DNA of 64,000 nt, taken from the NCBI GenBank assembly GCA_961205875.1, contig OY540810.1:20770001-20834000 (forward strand), written 5' to 3'. The DNA is from Sialis fuliginosa (lineage: Eukaryota; Arthropoda; Insecta; Megaloptera; Sialidae). Below are positions 10,760-22,469 of this stretch, piece by piece. Below the pieces are notes generated by a model that saw only the letters and a program-made list of their open reading frames with translations, had not been told where the DNA came from and did no database searches. The position numbers and the translations under genes are program-made. Numbering within the stretch: the stretch's first letter is position 1; each line of letters opens with the position of its first letter.

Positions 10760-11820
10760 GTGCGTACACACACATACACATATATACATAAATCTTTCTG
10801 AAAATAGTGTCAAAATACTATAACGACAGTGAAGCATAAAAATATGTTGAAATTTTTGTTTTCAATTTTCGGACCGATTACAATAACTTCGTGTTGGAAA
10901 GTTAAAAAAATGTGCATGAACATTTAAAATAAGTTCCAAAATTATCATAATCAATATTCATGAAGCTCAAAATTATATTTAAAAATAATTTTTAAAATAT
11001 AATTTATAATTCTGGGCAAATAGTTTTATATTGTATTTATTTCAAATGTTTTTTACGCAAGAGCTTTTCAATGTAAATCTCTGCATTAAACATAATTCTA
11101 CCCTTACCCTCCACCCCACCATTGCCACGCACTGTAAAGCACTGCGAAGCCATTATTGTGTCCACGACAACCCTTCTAATAATCCTCATTGTCTTTGCAT
11201 CCCTCGTTCTTAGTTAATTAGTGCGAAAAGACAATAGAATTGCATGTAGATAAAAATAAAAACGAAAGCCCATTGGATGATTTTGTTCATACGTAAGCAA
11301 CGTGTGCAGCCAATAAGAGGCGAGCTTTTGTTTCCACATTGTTGTTACTATTTTCAACAAATATTTGTACAGCTTCATTCAGGCGACTGAAGGAAATTAT
11401 TGCTTAACTTATTTTTTAACCTCCTTCTCTATTGTTATACACGTTTTCCTACCTTGATTATATTATGATTTTAATATTTTTCGTTTGTTTGCCTTGAATT
11501 AGGTACTATTTTTGTTTTAATATTTTTGTTTCACGGATACCTAATTTTGAGAATTGTATACACACAATAAAATCAAATTACCATAAATAATCAACAAAGT
11601 ACATTTTTATAAATTTCATTGGTATATTTACAGGTATTGATTTGAAAAAAAAATTAATTTGATAATAAGCAATAGGGTATTTGACAGTATTAAAATAAAA
11701 ATTAAACAATAGTGTATTATATATTACTGTAATACACAAAAGTGTTTTTTACGTGAAATAAGTGAGTGTTTTAATAATAATCCTAATTTAAAATTGTAAT
11801 TTATAGTCTGTTTGTCTCGT
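10760..11820. other. AT-rich spacer, no gene seen
   Basis: Contains a CA/TA-rich microsatellite-like tract (10740-10790) and a pyrimidine-rich patch (11098-11215) within a 60-codon frame whose His/Asn/Cys/Ser-rich composition does not suggest a protein family. A CCAAT word sits at 11310. Nothing further is supported. Confidence 0.4.
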
Positions 11821-11849
11821 GATCTCAAACGCTTCTATCAGAACTGTCA

Positions 11850-11975
11850 TTGATATGACGTCAGAAAATATTTTAAACGTGAAAATACTCGATTCCTATT
11901 GGTTGGTTTCAGTTTGTTAAGTAGATGCTGACGTCACGCATACCACGTGGTACTCTGATTGCGCGTTTTAGCGGG
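11850..11975. promoter_or_regulatory. Cluster of CRE, CCAAT and E-box motifs (candidate)
   Basis: Two perfect CRE palindromes TGACGTCA (11856-11863 and 11929-11936), an inverted CCAAT box (CTATTGGTTGG near 11897) and the E-box palindrome ACCACGTGGT (11942-11951) lie within about 100 bp, followed by GCGGGAATTTTTTC. Such clustering in AT-rich DNA is unlike the surroundings and resembles an enhancer or a promoter, possibly one carried in by a mobile element. No start site or downstream coding exon could be tied to it. Confidence 0.3.
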
Positions 11976-12398
11976 AATTTTTTCATTTGAATAGAAAAAG
12001 ATTATTTTCAGTGTTTTTTAGGCATTTTTTTGGAAAAAGATACTAAAGAAGTATCTATTATATACCTACATACATACGCACAATTTACAATATATTTTAA
12101 AATTTAGTTAATACCCTATTATAATGAAATTATCCAATGAAGCATTTTTAATATTACAACTTACTTTAAAAGTTAAATCTTAGATTATTAAGAAATAAGG
12201 ATTTAATGTCAAAATGGAAAAATAAAGTTCCAAAACAATCCAAGGATTTTTATTTTCTGCATTTTAAAATAATTTTGATATTTATGATCAAACTCAAGAA
12301 ATAAAATTAAAACTGATTTTTTGTAATACAACATAAGCAAATAAATATTTTCATATATCTATGTTCCATACATAAATTATACACCCTGTATTTAAACA

Positions 12399-12765
12399 CT
12401 AGCGGCTTTGCACGCGTTATTTTTATTTTTATGAATGTTTATATATAATTTATAAAATCTAATACATTTTTACTGTTAATGTGAAACAAAGTTTTATCAC
12501 TATTAGGTATGAATTTTTTTAAATAGTGATACGCATGTAGGTATTTTATTTTAATAGAAGAGACATTTTTCTTGTTTACTTTTATAAAAATAGGTTTAAG
12601 TAGTTATTTAGATAAACGCATAACAATAAAAAAGTTAACATCTTTTTCCTTCCTTTAGGAAATATTCACGTTTCTAGATCCATGGGTTTGGGTTGGGTGT
12701 TGATGAGTTGGTCACTCAAGACTTCTATCTTTATATATATTTATATAAAATAAGTTATTAAGTAC
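12399..12765 (-). mobile_element. Helitron-like non-autonomous element
   Basis: On the minus strand it runs from a TATATATAAAGATAGAAG-type 5' end (near 12745) through ACTCATCAACACCCAACCC and a TAGAAACGTGAATATTTCC segment to a GC-rich 3' end GCGTGCAAAGCCGCTAG at 12399-12415. This order (AT-rich start, CAACxCCCAACCC block, TAGAAACNTGAAATTT block, hairpin-like GC-rich CTAG end) is the standard layout of short insect Helitron derivatives. About 365 bp, non-coding. Confidence 0.6.
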
Positions 12766-12769
12766 ATTG

Positions 12770-15425
12770 TTTTTACTTTAACATAAAGACAAAAAATAAT
12801 TATTTAAAATCCCTGAAGATTATATATAACTTATATGTTTAGCATGTTACCAAATTAATTATTGTCATTTACATACATATTTCACACAGAAACAACAAAC
12901 ATGTCCCTGTCAATAAATACAACCATAAATGTTATAAACAATACGGGAATTTCCCGTTTTGTTCAGCGGAACATCAAAAATAATTAATAAAATATAAAAT
13001 TTATACCCGGCGAACAAAAATCACGCATACAATATATTTATTTTATATTAGTCATATACCAAAAAAAGACATGATATTATACTGTTGTATATTTGTAAAA
13101 TCGCTGCCATAGATTTCAATCTCGTTGAATGTGTCAGTTTCGGTGGATATTTATAGTTATTTGTTTATTTTACCGAATCTCTTTTTTCATGTCTGTGTCA
13201 TCTTATCATTTGTAGTATCGCTAGTTTATTGGCAGTTTTGTCAAACATGCAAGATACATGATTTATTGTTCTGTATCATAAATACCGTGATTGATAATGT
13301 ATTTGCATGTAAAGCAAATGTTTCGCGAAATGTTTGTATGCTTTCAATACTTTTATACGTGTTCTGTTATAATACTAAAATCCAATTGCTTGAAAATGAT
13401 GTATATGTAAAAGCTGATATATTATAGTGATTCATGGTTTATTAAGAATGCATTAAATAGCTTAGTAAAAGTATTTATGTTAGTTTTATAGTTTTGAAGC
13501 ACACAAAATATCTACAATGCTGTAAGGATAATTTTCAAAACTCTCCCCCTCATCCTTACCTGTAATGATCTGTAAATATTAAGTGACTCCTACGCATTTC
13601 CTTACGTAAGGTTGTTTTTTAAATCAATCTATGTATAGTTGTATATATAGTAAATTATACGAAAAACAATAACATAAACCGAAACTAGTTTTAATTAACG
13701 TTTTTTAAAATAATTAATTAGAAAAAAACCTTACGTATAACTCGCATTTTACACCCCACCCCTCCACACACATACGGATTTACGAACATTACGCCCTTCC
13801 TCGTAAGAGCAGCTATCACGCTGGTTTTGGGCCCAAGTTATAGATCTCGATTAGATCTACGAGGTACAAGTGTAAATCAAAACATTTAACTAGTTTTAGT
13901 ACGTGAAAAACTTTATATAATACAATAAAATTCAGAATGTCGGCTAAAACATGCGCAAAGCCAGCATGAAATATTAAAGACGCATAGCATTAGAAAGAGT
14001 GTCTCAGTAGCTATCGGAAAATATAACATTACCAGTAGCTGAGAGGGCCAGGGCGTTCAGGGCACGCAAGCATGCACATCATGAGTCTGAGTTTTATTTA
14101 ACCCCACTGCCAAAACGATGCGACCTTAGATTTGGAATGTATTGACATTAATCCCTAGACTCTGCAATCCCGACACATTCACACCCATATTTTTATTTGA
14201 ATTAGAATTTAAACTAATATAAAAATGTGGTAAACACGACCGACTTTACCCCAAAGTTATAGTTTGTGCTGTATATTTGAGTTATGTAACCCTCACCGAC
14301 CGCAACTAAAATACACAACTTGTGGACTGATGTAGTTAATTAAACCAGTACAAATAAACTCGGATCTTATTTACTAATTAAATAAGAAAAGGTAAACAAG
14401 AACTAAACGCAATTCTGATGGAATATTTTCATGTGTATAATATTATGAGTTCAACAACTTTACAAATATTAATTAATTTGATGTTGTTATGAGATAGTTA
14501 CGGAATCGTGTTTTAGATTTATTTGTATTATTAAATACTTATAGATCCGTACGGTTGGTGTTTTGATTTAATTAGTTAATATAATCTGTGTGGAATTAGT
14601 TGACGTTATTATTATAATAACCTATTGTTATCGCTTAAGATTTTACTATATCGTTGTTATACGTATAACATTATAGATTTTTTAATTAACTGATATATAA
14701 TATATATCATGTTTATATAATAATATAATGTTCATATCATCGAGATAAAATTTTATATAAAATATTTCAATACAGATATAATCAAGTAATAATATAATAA
14801 ATTTATACAATGAGAATTTGTAAGAAACATTACATACCCGGGAAAAAAATTTAGATCTAAAGTGATCAAATCAGATCTGAGATAGATCTGCATTTTGAGA
14901 CAAAATCATATTTTTTCACTGGTTTTTGATCATGTGGAGACATGCAAAGATCTACTATGACCTACAAGATCTACAATGATCTCTAAAGATTGTTTTAGAT
15001 CGTGATAGAGATTCAAACGTTGAAAATTCGTCAAAACTACTTAAGTATTTTGAATATTTTTTTTTAAATACTTAAGTAATACGGTAAGTGCTGATAATTT
15101 GATATTAGATTTTTCTCACTATTACTTTCGAAGATATTATTTTTACAAAACAGATAATTTTTTTAGTTATACCTACATATTTCTTTCTGTTCTCGTGTCT
15201 GAATGATTAAAATCAAAAGTTCCAAGAATATTTTTTGTTGTTTTTTAGGATACCTATCTAAAGATGGAGTAAGTGAAAACTATTTTTTATTACATTTTTC
15301 AGTCTATGGGAGGGGAGTACAAATTTTTTCAAAAAGCTCATAATTTCTGTTTTTGAGTCATCAATCTATGTCCATATACCAAATTTCACCTTTATAAGTA
15401 TATAAATGATAGAATTAAGTTACCC
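12770..15425. other. AT-rich spacer, no gene seen
   Basis: No supported gene. A 100-codon plus frame (13125-13427) is rich in Ile, Leu, Cys and Val with no domain. Notable only for a run of AGATCT/GATC words between 14855 and 15005 and a GC-richer patch at 13940-14110 with no coding signal. A small hairpin ACGGGAATTTCCCGT lies at 12943-12957. Confidence 0.4.
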
Positions 15426-15427
15426 GC

Positions 15428-15600
15428 GGGTACTTGCAATAAATCTTAAAAATATACATAATAAGTACATTATTATACATTTATTACCACTGCTATAAGA
15501 TCGTAAGAAAATTCATAACGATTTGACACCTTGCAGATAGCGTTAGCTTAACTTTTGGTCTAGAACAAATGTTTTATAATATATACCCGACATAAACTGT
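15428..15600 (+). repeat. Dispersed repeat R2, partial copy
   Basis: Matches 29310-29470 and 63035-63170: shared words are TTATACATTTATTACCACTG, AAATTCATAACGATTTGA.ACCT.GCAGATAG and AAAT.TTTTATAATAT. Only the right part of the family is present. Non-coding. Confidence 0.55.
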
Positions 15601-16467
15601 CCAGTTTTCTTAACAGCCTCTATGTGTATAATGTATTCATAGAGATTACTTTGTAAGTGCGATGATTTCAAAATTCTAATCGTTATAATATTTTACTTAT
15701 TAAAATATATTTTTAAATATACACATATTTTGTGTACCAATATCAAATTCCATAATTCAAATAAAAATTAAACAACAACCTCAAGATGTATTTTAAGTTA
15801 CGCCCTCATGCAGGTATTTTAATGGCTGGTTCATTTAATATATGATATCGATTTTGATATTGATTACAATCTGAAATTCGATACGAAATAAGAGTGATAA
15901 AGTTTCACGGGGGATTCTCCACACTGTTTTATGTGGTTAAACATCCAATGATTGGTGGATTGCGTGACCAATGTACGCTAATATTGAATCAAAGCACACT
16001 ATGTTATCTTTTATGTACCGCATGCAGTGCTTTTATGCATTTTTGAATTATTTTATGTGTGGTATGCTTCACACGCTTACTTTTCATGTTCTTTCTTATT
16101 TACTATTATTATTTTTTTATTAGATTCAAAGAAAATTATATTATTTATTTACAGTGTTTTAATAGTTGGGATTTAGTAATAAATAAATATTTTTACTTCA
16201 TAAAATAGAACTTCTATAAGTCGAAGATCCAAAGTTTCAAGCATTGCAAACTATAACCTAACATATTCAGGTTCTTTTAAACCCATTTGGCTAGACCTTT
16301 TTGATCTTTCCATATGTTTTTTTGTAAGAAATATTTATGTATCTTTATAAAATTCCTTGAATTCCTTAATCGACATCTTTTCTATGATTTAGAGAAAAAA
16401 CAAAAAAAAAATTAAGTGTGAAAAAAAAATTTCTCTTGTCTACCTTATAGGTCTGGCCAGACCTTCA

Positions 16468-16530
16468 TCCATACTAATATTATAAATGCGAAAGTTGTGT
16501 CTGTTTTTCTGTTGATAGAATGGATCAAAT
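16468..16530 (+). repeat. Helitron-like 5' terminus
   Basis: CATCCATACTAATATTATAA followed by ATGCGAAAGTTGTGTCTGTT is the very common start of an insect Helitron-type repeat. Only the first 60 or so bases are recognisable; the rest has been lost or replaced by the piggyBac remnant that follows. Confidence 0.6.
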
Positions 16531-16600
16531 GCTTGGAGAATATAGTTGCAAATGCCAAACAAAACGTTAGCAATTAGCATTTTTTTTTATAATAAATATA

Positions 16601-16875
16601 TTAGATATCGCCGGATTAGCATCACATATTATTTACAAAATCGTCAATGATAAGATTGGAAGAACGGATGCACGTCGAAAATTTCTTCATATTTTGGTCG
16701 AGCAATTGGTGACCTCTCAGATAGAGGAAAGAATTAATAATCTGAGAACAATCGAGAAATTTCAAGTACAAAATGGCATAGAATCTTTCTTTGGGGAACC
16801 ATTACAACATAAAATTTCACAACCAAACAGCGGCAAACCAGATGAAATCCTGCAAGATTTATCGAATAAATGGTA
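16601..16875 (+). pseudogene. piggyBac-like transposase fragment
   Basis: An open frame from 16601 to TAA 16873-16875 encodes about 90 residues beginning LDIAGLASHIIYKIV. It resembles the region of piggyBac transposases (DDE_Tnp_1_7 family) just after the last catalytic aspartate: an asparagine/serine-rich helix with IIYKIV, then ARRKFLHILVEQLV, corresponding to the usual R.FL..L...LV..QI motif, and a linker leading to the C-terminal zinc ribbon. Catalytic residues upstream and the zinc ribbon downstream are missing. The internal start at 16694 is only a TTG, so this is the tail of a longer protein. A Penelope-like arm begins about 12 bp after the stop. Confidence 0.6.
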
Positions 16876-16885
16876 AATTTATATA

Positions 16886-17003
16886 TACAAGTCTTGAGGA
16901 TTCCGGGGTGATCTTGATATGAATCTTGGCTTCTGGGTGTAAACTACGTCGATTTGGTCGTGTTGTCCAATGTTTCGTTACACATTGCAGTGGACATCTG
17001 GAG
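16886..17003 (-). mobile_element. Penelope-like arm, single unit
   Basis: Begins ACAAGTCTTGAGG and contains GGCTTCTGGGTGTAAAC, GTCGATTTGGTCGTGTT and CACATTGCAGTGGACATCT, the same order as in the fold-back copies at 33600-33850 and 34523-34772. Read on the minus strand, the GAAAC half of the hammerhead-like core is present (16972-16976) but the CTGAAGA half has decayed. It is a solo arm, placed directly after the piggyBac fragment, suggesting insertion into that element. Confidence 0.6.
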
Positions 17004-17550
17004 ATGTCTATATGTCAATTAATTTAGACTAAACTTTATACGAGCCGGTCCATTATTTTTGTTCTGGCCACCGCCTTAGGATTAAAACATTAATATAAAT
17101 AATAAGTTTTGTATAAATATATTAAAAGCCAACCCTGCATTATATGTAGATAAAAAAAAGAAGAAAAGCAAACAGTTGTTAATGGATGTTATCGAACATG
17201 TTATTTAAAGACACATAACTTATTTCGAGACATCGGTATAGTAAGTATTTCTATAATATAATATATTATTGTTTACGTACGCTTTGTTTCCGTCCTTACA
17301 CTTATTTTATGTCAATAAACAAAACCGTATTTCACACAATTATAAATGAATTGTATTCCAGTATATAAGCAATAACCTACTACTACATTCAATAGCAACT
17401 TTTACCTACGTGGAAATTGGAAAATGTCGGTATAATGTAAAGTTAATGAGATTTCCATAACTACAAATTTAATGCACAATTTTCATATCAACAGAGAAAA
17501 CGTGTAAAACGGAAATAGCGAGTCCGAAACGAAATATTGAATATTCAAAT
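17004..17550. other. AT-rich spacer, no gene seen
   Basis: No repeat partner or coding-like frame was recognised. The first 80 bases may be the continuation of the piggyBac element beyond the Penelope-like insertion. Confidence 0.35.
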
Positions 17551-17554
17551 TAGT

Positions 17555-17665
17555 GTAATGGCGAGTGTTCGGCGCATTAGACAACCTCCGGTAATTACCC
17601 TTTAATTGCTCTGGCGGCTGCGGCCCCCGGAAACTCCGGTTGTGTGCTGGACGGAACGAGTCGAT
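17555..17665. other. GC-rich island, possible conserved element
   Basis: About 110 bp of high GC inside very AT-rich DNA: ATGGCGAGTGTTCGGCGC, TCCGGTAATTACC, CTTTAATTGC, GGCGGCTGCGGCCCCCGG. A 62-codon minus frame (17483-17671) runs through it, Arg/Pro/Asn-rich, with no domain. The mix of homeodomain-like words (TAATTA, TTTAATTG) with GC-rich words resembles conserved non-coding regulatory elements of developmental genes more than coding sequence. Exon on either strand remains possible. Confidence 0.3.
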
Positions 17666-18056
17666 GTTCAATAGAAATTATGCATGCTAATTTTTTTTAT
17701 CAACGACTAATTTTCTCACTGTTAACATCGCGTCTTAATATTTATATATTCAGATGTTGAGAAATTAACATTTTGTTCGTGTTAAGTGATTAGTTTCATA
17801 AAAAAACGGAATATTGAATATGCTTCTAATTTTCTTCGATATTAGCACCTAGGAAGATTTTTCTATTTTCGAAATGAAAGTCATTAGACTACATGCTACA
17901 TTTATATTTTCTTGACATTTCTGATTTCTTGATACAAGAAATATAATTAAAATGAAAATTTCCATTTTTTTTTTTTATTATTTTTTAAATTTGTTTTGAT
18001 AAAATTAAAAAATATATACTACATATATGTAACAAATAAATACATATACATATTAG

Positions 18057-18345
18057 TTTAATGTCTGGTATTATGAAGAAACTGACAAAATTTTGTTAGC
18101 TAACAAGTTCTTTGAACAGGGTATTAATTCTTTGCTGTTCTTTATGGATTTGTTTTGGAATTTAGAAAAGTAGTACTTAAATTTACAAAAACACAATTGG
18201 TTACTATATCTTTAACTCTGTATTTTACTTACCGCGCATATGATAAAATGTCAATAAACGTATACAAACTCCAAGGGATTTGTCACATAAGTGATACCCC
18301 GTTTCGAAGTGCTTGTTAGTTAACAAATTTAGTATTTTTTAGTGT
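18057..18345. mobile_element. TGTCCGG-family MITE, decayed copy
   Basis: Left arm TGTCTGGTATTATGAAGAAA then GTTAGCTAACAAGTTCTTTG (18062-18120) and right arm near 18295-18345 (CCCCGTTTCGAAGTGCTTG, GTTAGTTAACAAATTTAGTA) are inverted relatives of the arms of the element at 22139-22461. The outermost right end is lost. Non-coding. Confidence 0.55.
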
Positions 18346-18403
18346 ACGTAGTACATCTTCCAATGTGATAGAATTAGGGACTCGCATTTATTATGTATGT
18401 AAA

Positions 18404-18960
18404 GTACTGGCACAAGTCTTGGCTGCTTTAAGAGTAAAGTATACTGTTTTTTGGGATTGATGAGCTTCTTTTTTGTAATTATCTTGAACTCATGCTACTA
18501 ATAATACAAGTACCTTTTTATTAAATCAATTTAATTACCAAAGTCCGCAAATATAGATTGTTTATTAAATTATAGCTTTTTATTTAGTTTATATTTTTTC
18601 TCCAGTAATGGATAAAGTAAAACCACTGCGCACCCAGTGATGGAAACGTGCTAATAATTACAAAATGATAAGTACTACGACACAAATTATATAAAATAAA
18701 GAATCGTAAAATTTGAAACAATGTAAAGTAGATGCTATGATAATATAATAATTAACAAATTGATTACACTAATAATTAGTTTAAATGTTCAGCATTTTCA
18801 CATACCCATTGACCGATTGTCATAAAATTAAGTTGTTTCACAGTTAAGTGTCTATAGATTATGATTCAGTAATGGCAGTAGGTAATCAAATATCAATAAA
18901 TATTTGTAATTAGTACATTTAATTAAACACTGGGGTGTTATCCAAGACTGGTGTCAGTAT
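18404..18960 (-). mobile_element. GGTACTGG-family TIR element, copy B
   Basis: Left end GTACTGGCACAAGTCTTGG and right end CCAAGACTGGTGTCAGTAT are inverted. Interior order is reversed with respect to copies A and C: CTTTAAGAGTAAAGTATAC at the left, ATAGCTTTTTATTTAG and TTTTCTCCAGTAATGGATAA in the middle, AATCAAATATCAATA at the right. About 557 bp, non-coding, no clear target duplication. Confidence 0.7.
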
Positions 18961-18969
18961 ATATGACAA

Positions 18970-20130
18970 TATAATAATAATAACAATAATAATAATTTTA
19001 TTATTTTTTAACTGTTTTACATAAAATTCAGAAATAATTTTTTTTCCAATTTTTCAAGATTTAATATAATAACTCGAAAAATGAGAAATATAAAATTTAA
19101 CTTTTTCTCGAGAACTAAGAAATATGTGGATGTTTCAATAATCATTTATAATATGAGTATTTATTAAAATGGGTTTGTTTGTTGGTTTGCATTAAGTAGT
19201 GAAAAAATAGGTACGGAATTTCGTAGAAAAATATAAAAGATATTAAATATAAAAACGTATCCAAGATTAAAACTGTATTGACGAAACAAAAAATATTACG
19301 GTTGATAAATTAAAAAAAATCTGTTTCAATTATTAGTAAATCACTGGAGTGCAAAACAGTTTTCTAAAAAAAATCACTCACGATCATTAAAATTCAATTT
19401 CGTAGATTAAATGAGATATCTTCATACGAAAACAACTAAGAAAAATTAATTTCACTGTAACTGTTTCTATACAAAATAAACTTTGCGAATAATTAAGATT
19501 TGAAAGTTTAAACAGTTGTAACTGTTTATCACAAATATTTAGATAGGTTTTAATTCTATTTTGAACAAAGCTTCTTCAATGAAGTTAATCTTATTTTAGT
19601 GATTTTTAATCTCGGTTGGTTACGCTATACCATTCACTGCTTTACGGTCAATGCATTTTAATTAAAGTAGAAGAATTTTGCCCCTTACAAAGCAAGTACT
19701 CCAACCTGCGGTATTTATAAGATCTCTTTGAGACGATACATAAGATAACGGATTTTGCTATAACAAACTACAGTGTGCTAGTTTGTCTAATTAAAATAGC
19801 GGACCCAGTACGTTTATTCGTATATAAAGCAGCCAAAATGATTATACTATAATCAGATTATTTGTTTTTAATGTTGCTCCATTATGAATTGATGTGTTCC
19901 GTCTTTGACTATTGTTATTAATTAATTGCAGACTTCCAAACGGGCATTGCTTATTAATGTGCTCTTCTTTTAGTCTAAACATTTGTTTGCATACGAACGT
20001 TAATCAAATAAGCATTCTTTCATAAATTTCTTCAACAACCGACTTAAAAGCTTAGATTTTCTAAAAAGGTCTCCTTTTACATAGTTTAGTAACGATTGAT
20101 TTTCATTTTCTCTTATAAAAATATCAACAA
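18970..20130. other. AT-rich spacer, no gene seen
   Basis: Starts with an (ATA/ATT)n-like tract at 18968-19010. No inverted ends, repeat partners or coding-like frames recognised. Confidence 0.45.
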
Positions 20131-20159
20131 AGGTCATTATGTTGAATTTTGAGAGTTCT

Positions 20160-20338
20160 TAGGCCGGTGAAATACGCTTGTCCTCTTCGAAAGGGGTGTG
20201 TAACTTTGTAGGGGCTCTTAGGGGGTGGTCGGCTCCGTTATTTTTTATGCGAGGAACCGAAAAAAAGATTTAAAATATTGCATAGAGAGGGTGGCATTAC
20301 TATTAATTTGACCCGGGTCCCAATATTATTTAGTTCGC
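20160..20338. repeat. Orphan hAT-like 3' terminus
   Basis: A GC-richer block (GGCCGGTGAAATACGC, AGGGGCTCTTAGGGGG, GACCCGGGTCCC) ends with TTCGCCACTG at 20328-20337, the reverse complement of a CAGTGGCG-type hAT end. No matching left end or 8-bp duplication was found, so only a terminus is claimed. Confidence 0.35.
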
Positions 20339-20344
20339 CACTGA

Positions 20345-21060
20345 TACTAAGAGCATATTTACTTACATACATATATACTATACTTAATTCTTCTCATTTT
20401 CAGTACAATTAATTTATTTTGATAAAATGAAATAATATTTGACATTGATATTTTTATCATTTTAAATGTCAGATTTTTACAGTTTTATTCGTCGTATTTG
20501 TTATAGTAATAGTTTTCTTTAATTAGTCAATTGTGTGTAAAAAGTATATCAAGAAATTAAAAAAAACTATAAATCCATAATTAATACGCGAAAATTAAAT
20601 TAAACTGTGTTTCGGAACTAATAGACCCAAAACATAATATCAAGAATAAGTATTATTGCGTGGGTTATATCTTGGAGGCGTACCTCAACGTGGGTAGCCA
20701 GCATAATAGAATAATTAATACAAATGTTAGATTGTTATTTGAGTTTATCTTACCTTGTAGGTATATAATATGGTCTAATGTCAATGTTAATATTTAACTA
20801 TTCCCAATCATGTGTTAATCAGGCCCTAATTAATTCGTATTGAAGATGATTAAATTATATATACCTATGACTAGAAACTAATTAATTACCCTACATAATT
20901 GTACATAAACAGGGGGGAAGGAAAATAGTTTAAATATAGCATATAGATTATAGTGAAATTATAATTTGAAAAATATAAAAATAATATACGTATTAAAACG
21001 GATTTATTTATTTATGAAAGAAATCGTAAAAGCTTTGATAATATTATTTAGCTATAGAAT
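20345..21060. other. AT-rich spacer, no gene seen
   Basis: Nothing recognised apart from short AT-rich runs. Confidence 0.45.
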
Positions 21061-21062
21061 AT

Positions 21063-21330
21063 TACGTGGCAGCGAACTTTCTCAAGTAAAAATCAGGATG
21101 TCTGCGTATTTATGAGTTTTTTATTAACATTTATATATCTTATAGAATCTAATACCATTTGTACTGTAAGTCTGGAACAATTTTATACTAATAGATGAGT
21201 ATTTTGCCTGAATTTATGCAGATAAACGTAAAACTCATCTGGTGCTGAATTTCGGGAAACCCCTTCTTACATTATAAAAAGAAGACCTCTAAAATATCAC
21301 GTTAAAATTTCTTTCTTTAAAAAAATAAAT
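21063..21330 (-). repeat. Helitron-like fragment
   Basis: Parallel in layout to 12399-12765 and 26506-26760: a GC-richer end (ACGTGGCAGCGAAC) at the left, then TTATAGAATCTAATACCATT and, on the right, TGAATTTCGGGAAACCCCTTC and GACCTCTAAAATATCACGTT. Ends are decayed. Non-coding. Confidence 0.45.
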
Positions 21331-21334
21331 TATA

Positions 21335-22130
21335 ATATAGATTTTACTAAGTGTGTATGATTACTTGTAGATAAATGAAATATATATTTTTAAAATAACT
21401 AAACTATATAGTCTATAGGATTGATAGAAAATAAACGATTATTAAATTTATTTGCATATTTTAATAATTAAATACTTATTAAACGGAAATCATAAAGATA
21501 TATATTTTATAAATATGTAATAATTATTTAAGATGACTGCTACTTAAGTCATGCAACATGAATAATGTTGAACGTTTAGAGAGCAAATTAAAAATAAAAC
21601 TGAACTAATTCTACATTAGTTCCCCTGCAGAGAGATGTCTGGTGTATAGCGTTTGGCCGGGTTATGACAAATACGTTTTAATTTTTCATTCTCGCGTGTT
21701 TTAATGTTTATCAGACAACGTTATTATTTTTACTGATTAAACCTCATACTTTCGGTTGACAAATTCCACTACGTGAGTCGAAAGCATAAGTTAATGTAGT
21801 TGGAAAAGCATTCTCTCATATAATCTTTAAAAATGACATGTCTTCTCTTGGACAAAATGGCGGCGTGTATGATAAATGACAGGATTAGAGTCAAACAACC
21901 ACACTAAATGAATAATAAATATGGAAATTCAGATTTTATAAGCTGTGAGATATTGTTGTGACAAGTACTATGAAAGGCAGAATGAGTTGAGAAATCGTAG
22001 ATCATTTTAATGGTAGCTTAATGAACGGGAAATAAAATGTGCATATAATCAAGTATGTAGGTACTTATCATAATTGTATCGATAAATAATAATTTATTAC
22101 TTTTCATTTTCTCTCATAAATGGTTTTTGT
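21335..22130. other. AT-rich spacer with a YY1/Pho-like site
   Basis: No gene seen. At 21854-21864 the word AAAATGGCGGC matches the Pho/YY1 consensus; it is followed by CGTGTATGATAAATGACAGG. A GC-richer patch at 21625-21660 has no identity. Confidence 0.35.
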
Positions 22131-22138
22131 TTTGTTTA

Positions 22139-22461
22139 TGTCCGGTAATATAAAAGAGCTAACAGATTTGCTAACTAGCAAGCACTTTCAAATGGGATAT
22201 TAATTCTGTTATAGTATCTATGGATTAGTTATGGAATTTAAAGCAGTAATACTTCAAATTATTGTAACACAGTTGGCGAATCTGACCGTACAAAATGTTT
22301 TTTTCGTAATATCGCCACTACCGTTGCCGTTTACATACCACGCTTGCGCGAAAATTGTCAAACACTTCAAGAAAAAAGATAACTGTCAGATATGTTTGAA
22401 ACCTCATTTGAAAGTGCTTGATAGCTTGCAAATTTTGTTAGCTCGTTTTTAATACCGGACA
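22139..22461. mobile_element. TA-flanked MITE (TGTCCGG family)
   Basis: Terminal inverted repeats of about 60 bp: left TGTCCGGTAATATAAAAGAG (22139), right the reverse complement of TGTCCGGTATTAAAAACGAG (to 22461); both continue through GCTAAC, TTTGC and CAAGCACTTTCAAATG. The element is flanked by TA on both sides (22137-22138, 22462-22463), as for Tc1/mariner-type insertions. About 323 bp. A 73-codon frame inside (22231-22452) is partly made of the right arm and is a by-product. A decayed relative lies at 18057-18345. Confidence 0.8.
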
Positions 22462-22469
22462 TAAGATTA

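Noticed and set aside
13125-13427. 100-codon plus-strand frame, hydrophobic and Cys-containing
   Set aside because: Composition follows base composition; no signal peptide layout or domain, no conserved neighbour.
14855-15005. Several AGATCT/GATC words as a possible protein-binding array
   Set aside because: Spacing is irregular and the words are short and AT-rich; no second example in the window.
17483-17671. 62-codon minus-strand frame through the GC-rich island
   Set aside because: Arg/Pro/Asn-rich with no family; the island is better described as a possible regulatory element.
22231-22452. 73-codon frame
   Set aside because: It lies wholly inside a TA-flanked MITE and is partly made of its inverted arm.
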